NCBI GenBank assembly: GCA_963691705.1
Contig: OY829542.1
Location: forward strand, 45,691,105-45,755,104
Length of the DNA stretch: 64,000 nucleotides
Origin: Viola odorata
Taxonomy: Eukaryota > Streptophyta > Magnoliopsida > Malpighiales > Violaceae
Reading direction: 5' to 3'
The position numbers and the translations under genes are program-made. This document shows positions 1 through 11,570 of this stretch, one piece after another. Position 1 is the stretch's first letter. Each line of letters starts with the position of its first letter. The notes beneath the pieces were generated by a model. That model was not told the DNA's origin and searched no databases. It saw nothing but the letters and a program-made list of their open reading frames with translations.

Positions 1-211
1 AAGCCTCTTCCTCCAACCCAACAGCCATTGATGTTTTGGCCACACAATTCACGAGCAAAGCTAACTTCTTGAGATGATGTAAGTGCTGCCAAATGTCCAC
101 CTAAGTGTTCACAGCGGGCCTCTGACTCATTCCATGACCAGGATTGTTTCATATGTTTCAAGCACTTAGTCCTGTTTGGAGTGATATGCCAGCCAGATGG
201 ACACCATGCTG
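1..211 (-). CDS. C-type lectin domain exon of a receptor-like kinase gene (partial, runs off the left edge)
   Basis: Read on the minus strand, this stretch is open and encodes a C-type lectin fold: CPSGWHITPNRTKC near the start, then WNESEARC, LGGHLAALTSSQE and GCWVGGRG at the window edge. The cysteine spacing and the WNES...C...GGHLA core are typical of the domain. Plants have essentially one such family, the C-type lectin receptor-like kinases related to Arabidopsis At1g52310, so the transmembrane and kinase parts should lie left of the window. The product would be a plasma-membrane receptor with an extracellular lectin domain; its ligand is unknown. A pyrimidine-rich tract and TTTACAG on the minus strand make a good acceptor just upstream of 211. 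Using it does not match the reading phase of the proposed first exon, so a small middle exon or a different acceptor (about 229) is possible. Confidence 0.72.
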
Positions 212-815
212 CTGTAAACCAGAAGAATAAAACCTTTCAATGTTTCATCCACCCCAAAGCATACTCTGAAAACTAATATGTATGTTACAGTCTAAAATTA
301 TTTAAATCCTACCACAACTGTGATTACTCTCGCTATTAGAGATGCCAAAATATAAGAACAAAAAATAAAAATAAATTAGAGAATCAGAGCTTTTTATAAG
401 GTATTGGATCGACATTTGACACGGACGATCTCATAGGGCCTCTAATACAAGTTTCACCATTATGTGGCTTGTCCACATCATACTAGGGAATACAGACTGA
501 ATAGCTGTACCGAGTAAATGATATCCTTATCTGCTACTTTACCAAGGCAGCAGTTTATAATCTGTATGCCATTCATGTATCAAAAAGGGATACATATACC
601 CGAGAAAGAAACTTATAACAGTAACAAAAAGCTGAAAAAGAAAAGAGAAAAGATCAGAATTCCACCTCTAAGGCCTTCATGCTCTTGAGCTAACGAGTGA
701 GTCTGATTTGTCCCATTACTTATCTAAACAAGCCAAATACCAAGACTCAGTTTATAATAAGTATACAAATCATCATATAGAAAATTTATAAGGTTGTTGC
801 ATTCCATGATCTTAC

Positions 816-892
816 AGTTTGGGACCCAGCAAGCCCAGAAGCAGTCAAAAGCACACCAAAAAGCAAGCAGATCACTTTCATTTCCACAAACC
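816..892 (-). CDS. First coding exon (signal peptide) of the C-type lectin receptor-like kinase gene
   Basis: On the minus strand an acceptor-like TTTGCTTTAG is followed by 11 nt and an ATG at 881-879. The next 22 codons begin MKVICLLFGVLLTASG, a typical signal peptide: short basic start, hydrophobic core, small residues near the probable cleavage site. The exon ends at 816 with a canonical donor GTAAGA at 815-810. A secretion signal is what the extracellular lectin domain at 1-211 needs, and no other gene nearby could use it. Both splice sites are inferred from sequence only. The exon ends in phase 0 while the best downstream acceptor needs phase 1, so the exact joining is unresolved. Confidence 0.55.
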
Positions 893-1340
893 CTAAAGCA
901 AAAGAACCCAAAAATCAGAAACCAACAACTTCAATCACAAGCTAGTTTAAGCACGAAAGTTCACTCTTTTAGAGCTTACAAAGAAATAAATGTGCTACTG
1001 GTAAAAGAATCCACAGCATTTTAGCAGACATTAAAGAAAGGAAAATCGAAAGCCAAGCTCCAGAACTCAGTTGCCATAAGATAATAATAAGCCAGAAAAG
1101 AAAGCAAAAAAAGAAAACAATAGAAGAAGTGAAAATTTGACCTATTGAATTGATGGGTCAATACAATTTCTTCATCCTTGCCATGCTTGGCTAGTGTAGC
1201 AGTATTTTTCTGGGTTTTGCTTGGTGGGTGTTAAGGGTATTTTTAACGGTGGTAGTAGAAGAATTTGCAGACAGTAAGGAAGAGTCAACAAGCAGGACTT
1301 GGTGAGAGGTCGTTAGGAGTTTCTGACGAGACTTTATTTC
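893..1340 (-). other. Probable 5' UTR and 5'-UTR intron of the lectin kinase gene
   Basis: No long ORF is present. On the minus strand the segment ends in a pyrimidine-rich run and TTTAG just before the signal-peptide exon, which suggests a 5'-UTR intron. A tiny upstream ORF of eight codons (ATG at 1184-1182, stop at 1160-1158) lies in the likely leader. The assignment rests only on position and splice-like sequence. Confidence 0.3.
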
Positions 1341-2409
1341 TTGTCCGCATTTAGTTGATAGAAAAAAAAGAAGAGGAGGATAAACTATATATATATAAAG
1401 TGCCCTAAAACAGTAAAACTCACAAAATATTTCAACTTTTTTTTGGTATTACAAAATATTTCACGTCTGATAACAATAATTTTAAAATTTGTAATATAAA
1501 TTATATAATTTATTTTTTTAAAAATCGTAATTTTAACTTTTTTATTACTTAAAATTTTCAAAAATTGGTAAATATTTTCTTAAAATTGGAAGTAATATTT
1601 AAGAAACTAATAAGATTTTTTTTAAATGAATAAATTAAAAAAAGTCAACCTGTTTCGAACCTCACGTATATTTTTTTATTTATTTCTTACACTCAATCAT
1701 ATTTGTTACTTCACCACAACATTTTAATGGAGTACATCTTTTGTCAAAAAAAAAATTATTTGAATTTGTTAACTACTACTAAAAATGTCAAAATTATAAT
1801 TTTTAGAAAACTATAGGGTTTGCGAGTTCTAAAACTATAAAAACGGAAGTGAAAGATGTTATAAATTTTAAATTTTTTTATACAAATTTAACTAGAAAAC
1901 AATGTCTATCAAATTTAAATTTAACAAAACCAATCATTTTTCTGAATTTTCAAAAATACCACATCCTTTTGCTAAAAAAAAAAAATACTACTACCATTAT
2001 TCATATAAGAAGAATAGAGAAGAAGGATACAACAAGTGGTACAGCTTGTCCATATATTTTGAATTGTATTATTATCATTATTATTTTTTGTTTAAATTAA
2101 CTTAAATATTTGATAAATTCAACATTTAATTAATCTATTTTTTTTATATGAACCTAGTTAATCTAAATACAATATATAAAATTTTCAAATTTAAAATTTT
2201 GCAGTTTCAACTTTCAACTCTCATAAAATAAGATTGAAGTTTTGTTATTCCACGGTAAGGAAAAAAGAAAGGGAAATAAAAGATCAGCACTAAAAAGTGC
2301 GCATGCACAGTTTTTTGCCCACAACAAAATTGTGTGATTATACGTCACAAACGCAAGTGAATACTATAAGGGTGCATTTTGGAAAAACAAATTGGGAAGA
2401 AAAGAAGCA
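1341..2409. other. AT-rich intergenic spacer
   Basis: This stretch is very AT-rich with many homopolymer runs. The short ORFs have low-complexity translations (Phe, Lys, Ile, Asn) and no recognisable domain. I see no gene, RNA or well-bounded repeat. Confidence 0.6.
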
Positions 2410-2418
2410 CTTATAAGC

Positions 2419-2787
2419 AATGTTATCAGAATCGAATTGGAAATGATTTTTTTTCTGTTCGATCGGGTTTAGCCGGGTTAGAACGGATTGACTCATTGGA
2501 TCGTTTTGAATCTTTCACACATTAAACCGGCTGGGGCGACCCATGCCTGTAATGGGCCGGCCCATCAAAATTTTAAAATAAAAAATAAAAAATACCAAAA
2601 CGACGTCGTTTTGGAGAAGAAGCATTGAACCAGCCTGTTCAATCCGGGTCGCCGGTTGTGTAAAAATCAGTCGGTTCGCCCGGTCGAACCCGGTTCGCAT
2701 GCATATTCAGTCAGATAGCTGAATCGAACTGAAAACTTAAAATTTCGCGGTTGAACCGGCCGGTTCGGTTCGGTTCTGATAACACTG
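2419..2787. mobile_element. MULE-type MITE, 369 bp, with 9-bp TSD
   Basis: The ends are inverted repeats: the left begins AATGTTATCAGAATCGAA and the complement of the right end reads CAGTGTTATCAGAACCGAA. Perfect 9-bp direct repeats CTTATAAGC flank it at 2410-2418 and 2788-2796. A 9-bp duplication is the hallmark of Mutator-like elements. The interior has many AACCGG/CCGGTT subterminal motifs, a GGGCCGG(C)CCATCAAA segment and a palindromic AAACGACGTCGTTT. It has no coding capacity. The element at 37834-38252 belongs to the same family. Confidence 0.8.
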
Positions 2788-2796
2788 CTTATAAGC

Positions 2797-3215
2797 CAAT
2801 TGCCTAAACTATTCAGCGGAGTGGACAAAAGATGACCGCCTTGCACGAATTGGTAGGTATAATGAGAAAGAAAATATGTAGAAAAATTAGCCTCCCAATA
2901 AACATGTGAAATCTTAATCACTTCAAATTCAGTTAAGAGTAATCGGATTCTGCTCACTAGGCTACCACGTGAGGATGGAGCCACACATATATCCATGACC
3001 ATTGTCAACTGCTAATTTGCTGTCACTTTCTACAAGAATTGTTTGACACCCCAAACTCTTGGCTAGCTTAAGCTCTTCCAGCATAGCCCAAATCTCCCTC
3101 TGGCGAATAGAGCAACTTCCAGCATGCATCACAAAGCCCTTGACCCATCGGCCCAAACTATCTCTCACTAGTTCTCCACCAAAAGCTAGGTTGGTACCAA
3201 ATTTAATAGAAGCAT
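2797..3215 (-). pseudogene. L1-type LINE fragment, distal half of the C-terminal RNase H domain
   Basis: Minus-strand translation across two frames gives RNase H signatures of plant L1 ORF2 proteins: LAFGGELVRDSLGRWVKGF, AGSCSIRQREIWAMLEEL, VESDSKLAVD and ISHVYWEAN. The domain is cut at 3211-3215 by element B; its missing N-terminal half and the preceding zinc-knuckle region lie at 30380-31170. Plant L1 elements commonly carry an RNase H domain after the reverse transcriptase, so this is the 3' part of a dead LINE. A frameshift lies near 3000. Confidence 0.7.
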
Positions 3216-5386
3216 TGATTGAATGCTAAACTTGTCATTATTCATCATTCTTTCTTACTGATTTAGATGATGATACTGCTAATTATGGGTTATTTCTATT
3301 CATTTTTGCAGATAACAGATTGTAGAACCAAATAGAAGAAAAGGAACTGAAAAGCCTTATTTAGAGCATAAAGTTGGTGAAGGATGAAAAGAACAGACCA
3401 ACCTCTTTCCCAGACCTGGTAAAGGTCAAACAGGAGTTGCTTCATCAGGCCCAACATAATCAACGAGACCGAAGACAAAGAGATGGGCTTGGGCCCATTA
3501 TTGAGGACGTATTTTTACAGCTGTCTCTAGTGTCTATATAGTTGTTTCCAGAAGAATTAGACTTCCATTAGACTTTCTAGATATAGTTAGACTCCTATCA
3601 TGACTTTAGGAGATAAATACGACTTTATTTATAATTTTATCTAGTTTTCTTATGGGATAAGAACAATTAGGGTTTCCTAGTCTATTTAGAGTGCAGCGTG
3701 GGAAGGCAGAGGAGTCTCTTCTTCCTCATCGCGTTCTGCCATTGTTTTGCTGCATATTTTATTTTTACTCTTTTTGGAGAATTAATTAATTATGCATATT
3801 TTCTCAATCCTTTTAATTATATCATTCTCTTTATTTATTCTTGGTAAAGACTCTAGGACCATGATTCAATTGTTGTGAGATCAAATCGAGCTTTATAAAT
3901 TCTAATTTTATATTTTTACTCTTTTTAATTAAACGTCAAATTATTCATGTTTGGTTTAAGCTTGATCACCTTAGATTCTGATTTGAATAATTATGGATTT
4001 TCTTAGAGATGTTGGATGCTATATCATTGATAGGAATCTGCAGGCAGCTAATTGGTTTGCGGGCCAATTAGAAAAAGAGTAAAATTTGATTTATATGAAT
4101 GGAGGAAACTCTCTCAGACTGGGAAATGTCTCTCCTTGATATGAACCCAGTCGGATCTATACAAGTTAGAATCATGCGATCGACTGAGCATATGAAACTT
4201 CAAGATGTTAGCTTTTGTTTGGGATAAGTTTCAGTCCAATCGGACGGGTGGATCAAAACTTATGCTAGTCGACATTTCGGCGCGCAGCTGGCAAGAGAAG
4301 GAAGGATTTTTGGGCAAGGCTTGCCGAGGCTAGCGGCATGCCGCTAGGGCTTAGCGGCATGCCGCCATGTGCGTTCTGCTGATGCTCTCCAACTTTGTTT
4401 CCAACATGGAAACTCCAAATTCTCTATTTTTAATTAGTATTTTATAACTCAATTAAATTAGTTTTATTTATTTCTATAATTAGTTTATTTAATTACTTAA
4501 TTAGAAGTTCAATTAGAGGAAGGATTTATATTGTAAGGATTTTAGGGTTTTTCCTATATAAAGGAAGCCTTGATTTTATAATAAGAGGTGGCTGTTATTT
4601 TTTATAAAAATAAGACTGTGTCTTCTCAAATTTCTGCCCATTGTTCACGCGTTGAACACTTGTTCCTTCTAGTAGTTCGCAAGCTTTAGCCGTCGCAAGT
4701 AAAACCCGAAGTTGCAAAACCCCATTGAGTAGTTTCCACTAGGTTGGTTCTCACAGGTTGAGTTCAGGTCTAGAAATTCGATTCAAGATCCTCACTTGAA
4801 ATCGATTAGGTTGGTTCTCACAGGTTGAGGTCTAAGTTCGTACTTGTTGAGTTAAAGTCTTCCGTTGCGTACAAGAAATCCAATCCTTGAACTAGATCGT
4901 CGTCGAGCGTATCCTACGCACCTAGGATCGTATCACTTCCCATGTTTAATCAACCCTCAATTAAACCCTATCAGGAGTACCTCCTTAGAGTTATTGAGTA
5001 GGTTAGGGATCCTATTAGGAGTACTGCCTTAGGAATCTTGAGTAGGAGGAGAGTAGGAAGTCTAAGTATACATGCCTTCTATAGCCTTTCTATGAAATTG
5101 GTTGTGAATAATTTTGCATCAATAATCAACTTGTATGAATCATAGTCAAGATTGAGTCTTTATTGAGAATTCTTTATTCACTGAGTTCATCAATCTCTTA
5201 TTTACTATTTTTGTTTCTTTTTATTCTAGTAGTTAATTGCAACAAAACCCCCCTTAATTGGTTTTTACTGTTTTATCTGATTTTCTTCTTGCTTTAACCA
5301 TTCTCTGTGGATCGAACCTCTTACCATTATCTACAAATCTTTGTAGTTAGTGATAATTTGAATTTAATTTTGACGGTTTCGACACC
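3216..5386 (+). repeat. 5' LTR of element B, interrupted by a solo LTR; last 5 bp at 21889-21893
   Basis: It matches the 3' LTR at 28974-30379 along its length except for the inserted solo LTR at 4137-4935. The LTR ends with GACGGTTTCGACACC, and after element A the final CATCA continues at 21889-21893. A TATA-like GTCTATATAG lies near 3530. A palindrome CTTTCCCAGACCTGGTAAAG is at 3405-3424, and a branch-site/pyrimidine/TTTTTGCAG motif ends at 3311. Confidence 0.8.
4137..4935 (+). mobile_element. Solo LTR inserted in B's 5' LTR
   Basis: This 799-bp segment is absent from the 3' LTR of B, which runs uninterrupted at the matching place near 29895. It begins TGATATGAAC and ends ATCGTATCA, the TG...CA termini of an LTR with TGATA/TATCA inverted ends. 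The flanking 5-mers CTCCT and CTTCC are similar but not identical. Inside are a TATA-like CCTATATAAAGG near 4552 and a downstream direct repeat of GGTTGGTTCTCACAGGTTGA. No PBS or coding sequence is present. The superfamily is uncertain. Confidence 0.6.
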
Positions 5387-7547
5387 TGTTGCTACCAGAA
5401 TTTTGACTTACGTCACAACTTTTTTCGTTTTATTGCATGTCGCATTAATAGTCCGTTTACGTCAAATTTCAATCGATTTTTGATCATGGAGTATTTTTTT
5501 TAATATTTTACGTCTTTTAAATTTTTTGTATTTTTTTTGTATTTTCGACTAAACTGTATTTTTCGGTTTTCGTCAACGTATTTACGTATTTTTATGTTTG
5601 CCGCATTTAATAGCTCGTCTAGGTCAAATTTATGTCGATTCTTGGTCCTAGGCTACTTTGTTTAATATTCCATGTCATTTCATGCCTTCTCATTTTTTTC
5701 CGTACTTTCGACTGTCTATTCGCTTGAACTCTTCTCGGTCCCCGAGTAAGTTTCCTCGGACCGTGGCTCGAACGCGTTATTTCTTTAATTGATAATTACG
5801 TACTATTTTTCTCTTTCACACCATCTCGTTTGGTTTCCTTCAATTTTTACCGTAAGGGCATTTATTTTGCGTCCGAACCTTTTGACATTTCCAAAAGAGA
5901 AAATAAACATGTTAAATCGAATTTCGCATTTATTCACCGTATACTAGTTTTCTTGTCTTATTTTTCTGCACGTCGTGTTTCCCTCGAATCAGATTTATTT
6001 TCACTTTCGTACAAATTCGCTCGTACCAAATATCTCGTTCGTATCCAAAAATATGCATTAATGGCAATTTATCTAAAATCACCTCACCTTTCTTCCTAGC
6101 TAGCCTTGCCGACTCTTCTATGATCATCACAAACCTCCCATCAGCAATCCTTGGCCACACAAAACCCAAACTTGGCCTCCACTCCGGCCATCCTTATCCT
6201 TCCACCTCCCCCGACGATTCTCGGCCAAGCAAATTGCCCAAACCGACTCAAACTTCCCCTATAAATAGCATGCTTCATGCAACAAGAAAAGGGCACCAAA
6301 ATCTCCTCTTAATCCCCATTTCTTGCACTACCTCTTTGGCTAAAAATCTCTCCTGGACAAGTAAGCTTTCTCCTTAGTCTTCTCTTTAATTTTCGTTTAT
6401 ACCTCTAATGCATGAATAAATTGCTATAACTTGCCTCACATGCTTAGTTTTGATGTTAATTACGTCCTCCTTACCTCAATTTAGTTACATGATGCTTTGA
6501 GTAATTAATAGCCATATATGTATATTAATTAGCTTATTATTCCATATGAAATTGCCACTGTTTTCTTGTTGCTTTGCTTGCTGTTTTGCTTGACTTGATC
6601 TATTGCTATGATATTATAATTATTGGTGCTAATTTGGTTGGGTTTTATTGAATTGATTGTACCTTCGTCGCTGGCCATGGTGGTCGGCGACGTGAAGAAG
6701 AAGAAAGGGAAGAAGAAGAGGTGAGGCGGGAAAGAAAAGAAAGAAAGGTGATGGGCTTCGGCCCATCTTTGTTTTAAATTAAAATTTAGGCTTGGCTTTT
6801 TTAATGTCCAAAAATCTAAAATGTGGGGCCCGACCCATTTATTTTCGTCAATTTGTATAAAATGCTCCTATGCTTTTTATGACATGTTTAATTCGTATAA
6901 AATGTTCGCATGCCTCACATATTAGTTTATTTAGTTTATGACATATATAATTGCTAAAACAATGAAAATCAAACTCATATTCACATACCATGAAATTAAT
7001 TGTTTTCTTGCTAAATGTTATGCATGGTGGCTTCGATCCCACACGGAATATGTGCATCCATAAAATGTACTTTGTTAGTTTTGCCATGATAGAATCACCT
7101 AGTTTAAATTAATCATGCATGGCCCAATGATAAGGGGGGAACGTCCGCTCTAGCATACGAACAAATGGTAACCCCGTCCTTCGGTCCCAATCGGAAATAA
7201 CAAATCCCAATGAAAAATGCTAAGATGTAACGTCACCTTGGAGGGCCCAAATTACATGTTTAAAATATTTTTAAAACACCTCGCATACCGGTAACCTTTT
7301 AGGATGTGACTTGGGTGCCTAACACCTTCCTAAGTCCATAATCACGACCTTGAACCGTTGTTCTTTGGTTTAGACCTTTGTGCCTTAGCCTTTTATTTTT
7401 TTTATGCCATGACGATTAGGTTCCCTAAACCTTAGAAAATTAGGGTGGCGACTTCATTTTTCGCATGATGAGAGACGAGTCCATTGCTTGTCTCGCATCC
7501 TCGTCCTAAACCTATTTTTCCCAAAACCGAAAAATGGGGGTGCGACA
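5387..7547 (+). repeat. 5' LTR of element A
   Basis: It aligns with the 3' LTR (17775-21883) but lacks about 1.05 kb present there (roughly 20209-21258) and lacks the hAT MITE. The deletion junction near 6930 shows an ATG-CAT microhomology, which suggests illegitimate recombination after insertion. The LTR ends in GGGGGTGCGACA immediately before the PBS. Confidence 0.85.
6260..6267 (+). promoter_or_regulatory. TATA box of element A 5' LTR
   Basis: TATAAATA follows the motif AACCGACTCAAAC at the usual place for an LTR core promoter. It is identical in the 3' LTR (19529-19536) and conserved in element E (40702-40709) with the same upstream motif. About 100 nt downstream lies GGACAAGTAAGC, a splice-donor-like sequence (GT at 6361). 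Confidence 0.6.
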
Positions 7548-7550
7548 GTT

Positions 7551-7568
7551 TGGCGACTTCACTGGGGA
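7551..7568 (+). promoter_or_regulatory. Primer-binding site of element A (tRNA-Arg type)
   Basis: TGGCGACTTCACTGGGGA lies 3 nt after the LTR end. It matches the Ogre-type PBS (TGGCGACTCC-CTGGGGA) with one or two changes. It differs from the tRNA-Asp-type PBS of B, C and D. Confidence 0.7.
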
Positions 7569-8074
7569 CGTTTAGGGTCGAAGCCGGTTTTATGGTGTTT
7601 GCTTTAAATAAATTATTTTCGTGATTGCTATATGCTATTGACTTTAATAAATTGTTCATATGCATCTCATGCATAATGCTTATTGCCGGCCATGATACCC
7701 AATAGGATTAGGAGGGTATTAGTGAAGCCCTGCGGACCTGTGTCCTAGTATGCTTTCATGAACCCTAACTCGGATGTTGAACCCCTAAATGGATTGAGCG
7801 CCTAGAATCCTTGTCATGATTCAATTAACGCTCTCGTATCCATTTATGGGGGACCCCTTTTTGGGTAACATCCGGGAAACTTCAAGCCAGTTAGATAGAG
7901 TCGGAGTCACCTCAGCATATGCATCATGTTCGTGCATTTATTTTGTTGATGCCATGTTTAGGTGTTACAGTTTTACTTTATACTTGTATTTTCCTCATGA
8001 TTGTATTTTTTTCGCTAACGCAATAATTTTCTTTTCTTCTCGTAAAACATCCCCACCTTACTTGTTCACTCAAA

Positions 8075-9686
8075 ATGGTGACGCCCACATTACTTTCACT
8101 TGATACTTTTGCGGTGAGGAGTTACGAGAATCAAGTCGCATATGGGGATATGTTAAAACCCAATTTCGTTACCAATATTCCGATCAAACTTACAACGGAG
8201 GTTACGAATCTTGATGTAACCGGAATTAGGCCACTAAGGGATGAATTGACTCAGGGAGAAGAAATAGAATTCAAGTGCAACTATGGAAAGTTGTGGACTT
8301 TGGTTGATGTAAAGACCGATTGGGGTTGTGTCCGAGCGACTCTTAAGTTTTGGGACCCATACTACCGATACTTCTCCTTTGATCAAGGAGTGGATTTGAT
8401 TCCTACTCTAGAGGAATACGCCACATTGCTATGTTTCACTCCTTCGATATCATGCATCTATCAGAATGTCCACACCGATTCTGCTAGCGTCAAGCTAAAG
8501 ATGGACGCACTTTTAGAGATTCCGACCCGTTGGAAGAATGGGAAGCACATATGGTGTTGGTCTGACATCGTGAAATAATTTCGTTCATCGCAAGGAATGA
8601 GACGTTCGAAGATTCTAGTGTTTGCCATAACCGGTTTGGTTCTGTTTCCTAAAATGAAAGACTATATTGATTTTGAAGCGGCTAACGTATTTTATGAGAT
8701 GGAGAGGAACAAAGTTAACCCTACAGCTGCAATCCTAGCTGAGACTTTCCGTTCTTTGGACCATTGTAGGCGGACCGGGAAAGAGAAGCTTGCTTGCTGC
8801 ATACCACTTTTGACCGTTTGGTTGATCAGTCATTTTAAACAAAGACCAGATCAATCCCTATTTTCGCTGAACTACCTGGGCTGGGACCCTTTGGAACAAG
8901 TCAGTAAAGGAAGGGGCCAAGAGATGGCCAAAGATAAGTGGAAGATCTAAGACAAACATACTTGGGTTGACAGGCTGTTAGACCTTTCTGAAAAGGACTT
9001 TAATTGGCATGCTAAGTGGCTACGGGCCGCCAATCCCATAGTTTGCTGCGGGCCTGTACCATGGGTCTCTTTAATCAGCGCAAGAGGATGTGTGCCTTAT
9101 TGCCCCGCTCTCGTCTTGAGATAATTTTGCATCATACAAATGATCCCCGCAACATTTGGCATGACGGATTCTAGTCTACCACACTCAGCAAGAGACCGAA
9201 CTCCCCAACAATATGCACATGATTGGATTACTCCGTTTTGCCTTGAAGGACATGTTATCCCTACCTTGGCAACCAAAGAACACTTACAATGGAGGAAAGA
9301 CCGAATCAACGGGGATGTCTGGCCTCACCCAAAAAACAAAAGATTCGGGGAGGAGGAAAATAGCACTTGAAAGAAAGAGTTTCGTGGCCAAGCAAATGGA
9401 CTTAGGGCTCAAGGTCCACGATGTAGAAAGGCGCAACAGAGATAACATCCGCATACATATGGCAAATCATAAGTTGGCCTTCAATGACTTTCAAGAGTGT
9501 TTGGTTAGCGAAGTCCGGAAGAAAGAAGCACCTAGTGCTATAATCAAGGACAAGGATGCGGTAATGAAGGTTTTGACTACTCACTCCCACGAGAAAGACA
9601 AGAAAAGCCGAGCGTTGCGAGCACGGATTACGGCTTTGAAAGCCGAAGTGGGCATGCATAAAGAAGAGGTTGCATCGTTAAAATAA
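8075..9686 (+). pseudogene. ORF1 of element A, DUF7745-like protein, broken
   Basis: The reading frame starts MVTPTLLSLDTF and contains FWDPYYRYFSFDQGVDLIPT followed by LEEYATLL, a signature of the plant DUF7745 family often found as ORF1 of Ogre-like elements. It continues through KEKLACCIPLLTVW, PWVSLISARGCVPYCPALV and MIPATFGM. It then shifts frame near 9330-9360 into a charged, coiled-coil-like tail ending KEEVASLK at 9686. In-frame stops at about 8577 and 9121 both look like CAA to TAA changes at glutamine, and another stop follows at 8948. The protein's role in the element is unknown; it is not gag or pol. The start is the first ATG of the open stretch. Confidence 0.6.
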
Positions 9687-10069
9687 CTTTGGGGATGAGC
9701 AAACGGATCCCGACTTTCAAGGTTGTCACCTTAAAAGAAAAATCGTGCATCGGCTACTTAGAATTTTTCCACCTGATGTAAACAATGTTCCTAGACTTTG
9801 TCTACCAAACTTTTGGATAAATCTAGATATTCAATCCAACTTATATTGGTTGTAACCCTTTTTTACGAAAAAAAATCAAATGACAAAGTTCATAATTATT
9901 CAATGAGCTTTTTTTCTTCACTTTACACATCCAAAGGACACCAAAAGGCTATCGCCCATGATCAAAACAACCCTCTCCAAAATAAATCACCTATAGATCC
10001 CACAGAAGGCTAACCCTTGAGATGAAAGTACACTAAAAAATAGACCAAATGATGATAACGCAAAAAATA
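9687..10069. other. Non-coding spacer inside element A
   Basis: It links ORF1 to the first tandem repeat block. Only short incidental ORFs are present and no motif was recognised. Confidence 0.5.
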
Positions 10070-11570
10070 GTTGTTTCTTCTCGGTCTCCAATGCACGCTA
10101 TTTTTCCTTGGCCCATATGAATGCGATTGAATCCAAGTTTCCACTCGACTAAAAAATGAAAGACGTTCATAACACATGGAAATTCGCCCTTACCAAATTT
10201 CAGAATTTTCTAGATAGCGCATCTCTCACAAAAAAAAATTTAGAACGCAAGGACAACTGCTTCTCCTCAGTTTCAGCTGCGCGCTCTTTTTCCTTGGCCA
10301 ATATCAATGCGATTGGGTCAGAGTCTCCACTCGGTCAAAACATGAAAGACATTGATAATGGGCTGAAGTTTTCCCACGAAAAGTTGCAGAATTTTCTGGG
10401 TGGTGCATCTCTGACAAAAATTCAGAACGCAAGGACAACTACTTCTTCTCGGTCTCCAACGCACGCTATTTTTCCTTGGCCCATATGAATGCGATTGAGT
10501 CCAAGTTTCCACTAGACTAAAAAACGAAAGACGTTCATAACACATGGAAGTTTTCCCTTACCAAATTTCAGAATTTTCCGGGCAGCACATCTCTCACAAA
10601 AAAATTTAGAACGCAAGGACAGCTGCTTCTCCTCGGTTTCAGCCGCGCGCTCTTTTTCCTTGGCCAATATCAATGCGATTGGCTCAGATTCTCCACTCGG
10701 TCAAAACACAAAAGATGTTGATAATGGGATGAAGTATTCCCACGAAAAGTTTCAGAATTTTCTAGGAGGTACATCTTTCACAAAATATTCAGAATGCAAG
10801 GACAGCTACTTCTCCTCGGTTTCAGCTTCGCGCTCTTTTTCCTTGGCCAATATCAATGCGATTTGCTTGGATTTCCCACTCGGTCAAAGCATGAAAGACG
10901 TTGATAACGGGCTGAAGTCTTCCCACGAAAAGTTTCAAAATTTTCTGGGCTGTACATCTTTCATAAAAAAGTCAGAATGCAAGGACAACTACTTCTTCTC
11001 GGTTTCAGCTGCGCGCCCTTCTTCCGGGGCCAATATCAATGCGATTTTCTTGGAGTTCCCACTCGGTCAAAACACGAAAGACATTGATAACGGGCTGAAG
11101 TTTTTCTGCAAAAAAGTTTAGAATTTTCTGGGTGACACATCTCTCACAAAAGAATTCAGAAATCTAGGATAACTATTTCTTCTCGGTTTCAGCTATGTGC
11201 CCTTCTTCCGGGGCCAATATCAAAGTGATTGGCTCGGAGTTTTCACGCGGCCAAAACATGAAAGACGTTGATAACAGGTTGAGGTATACCCCAACCAAAT
11301 TTTATAATTTTTTGGACAGCGACAACGCATCTCTCGCCAAAAAATACAGAATACAAGGATAGTTATTTCTTCTCAGGATAGTTATTTCTTCTCAGTTTTA
11401 GCTGCGCGCCCTTCTTCCGGGGCCAATATCAATGCAATTTTCTTGGAGTTCCCACTCAGCCAAAACATGAAAGACGTTGATAACAGGCTGAAGTTTATCC
11501 GTACCAAATTTTAGATTTTTCTGGGCATTTCATCTCTTGCAAATTTGTTTTCCAGAACACAAGGATAACT
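10070..11570 (+). repeat. Tandem repeat block 1 of element A, about 180-bp units
   Basis: About eight degenerate copies of a unit of roughly 180 bp. The landmarks AACGCAAGGACAACTRCTTCT, GGCCAATATCAATGCGATT and CACTCGGTCAAAACATGAAAG recur at near-constant spacing, for example GCAAGGAC near 10248, 10430, 10610, 10797 and 10978. One frame gives open runs of up to 153 codons, but the units drift through stops, so these are probably incidental. Such arrays between ORF1 and gag are usual in Ogre-type elements. Confidence 0.75.

Noticed and set aside
1849..2105. ORFs of 67-83 codons in the AT-rich spacer
   Set aside because: Their composition is simply that of AT-rich DNA (Ile, Asn, Tyr, Phe), with no domain.
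10156..11121. Open frames (up to 153 codons) in the 180-bp repeats of element A
   Set aside because: Frame openness follows the repeat unit length and breaks in other units. There is no similarity to known gag or pol.
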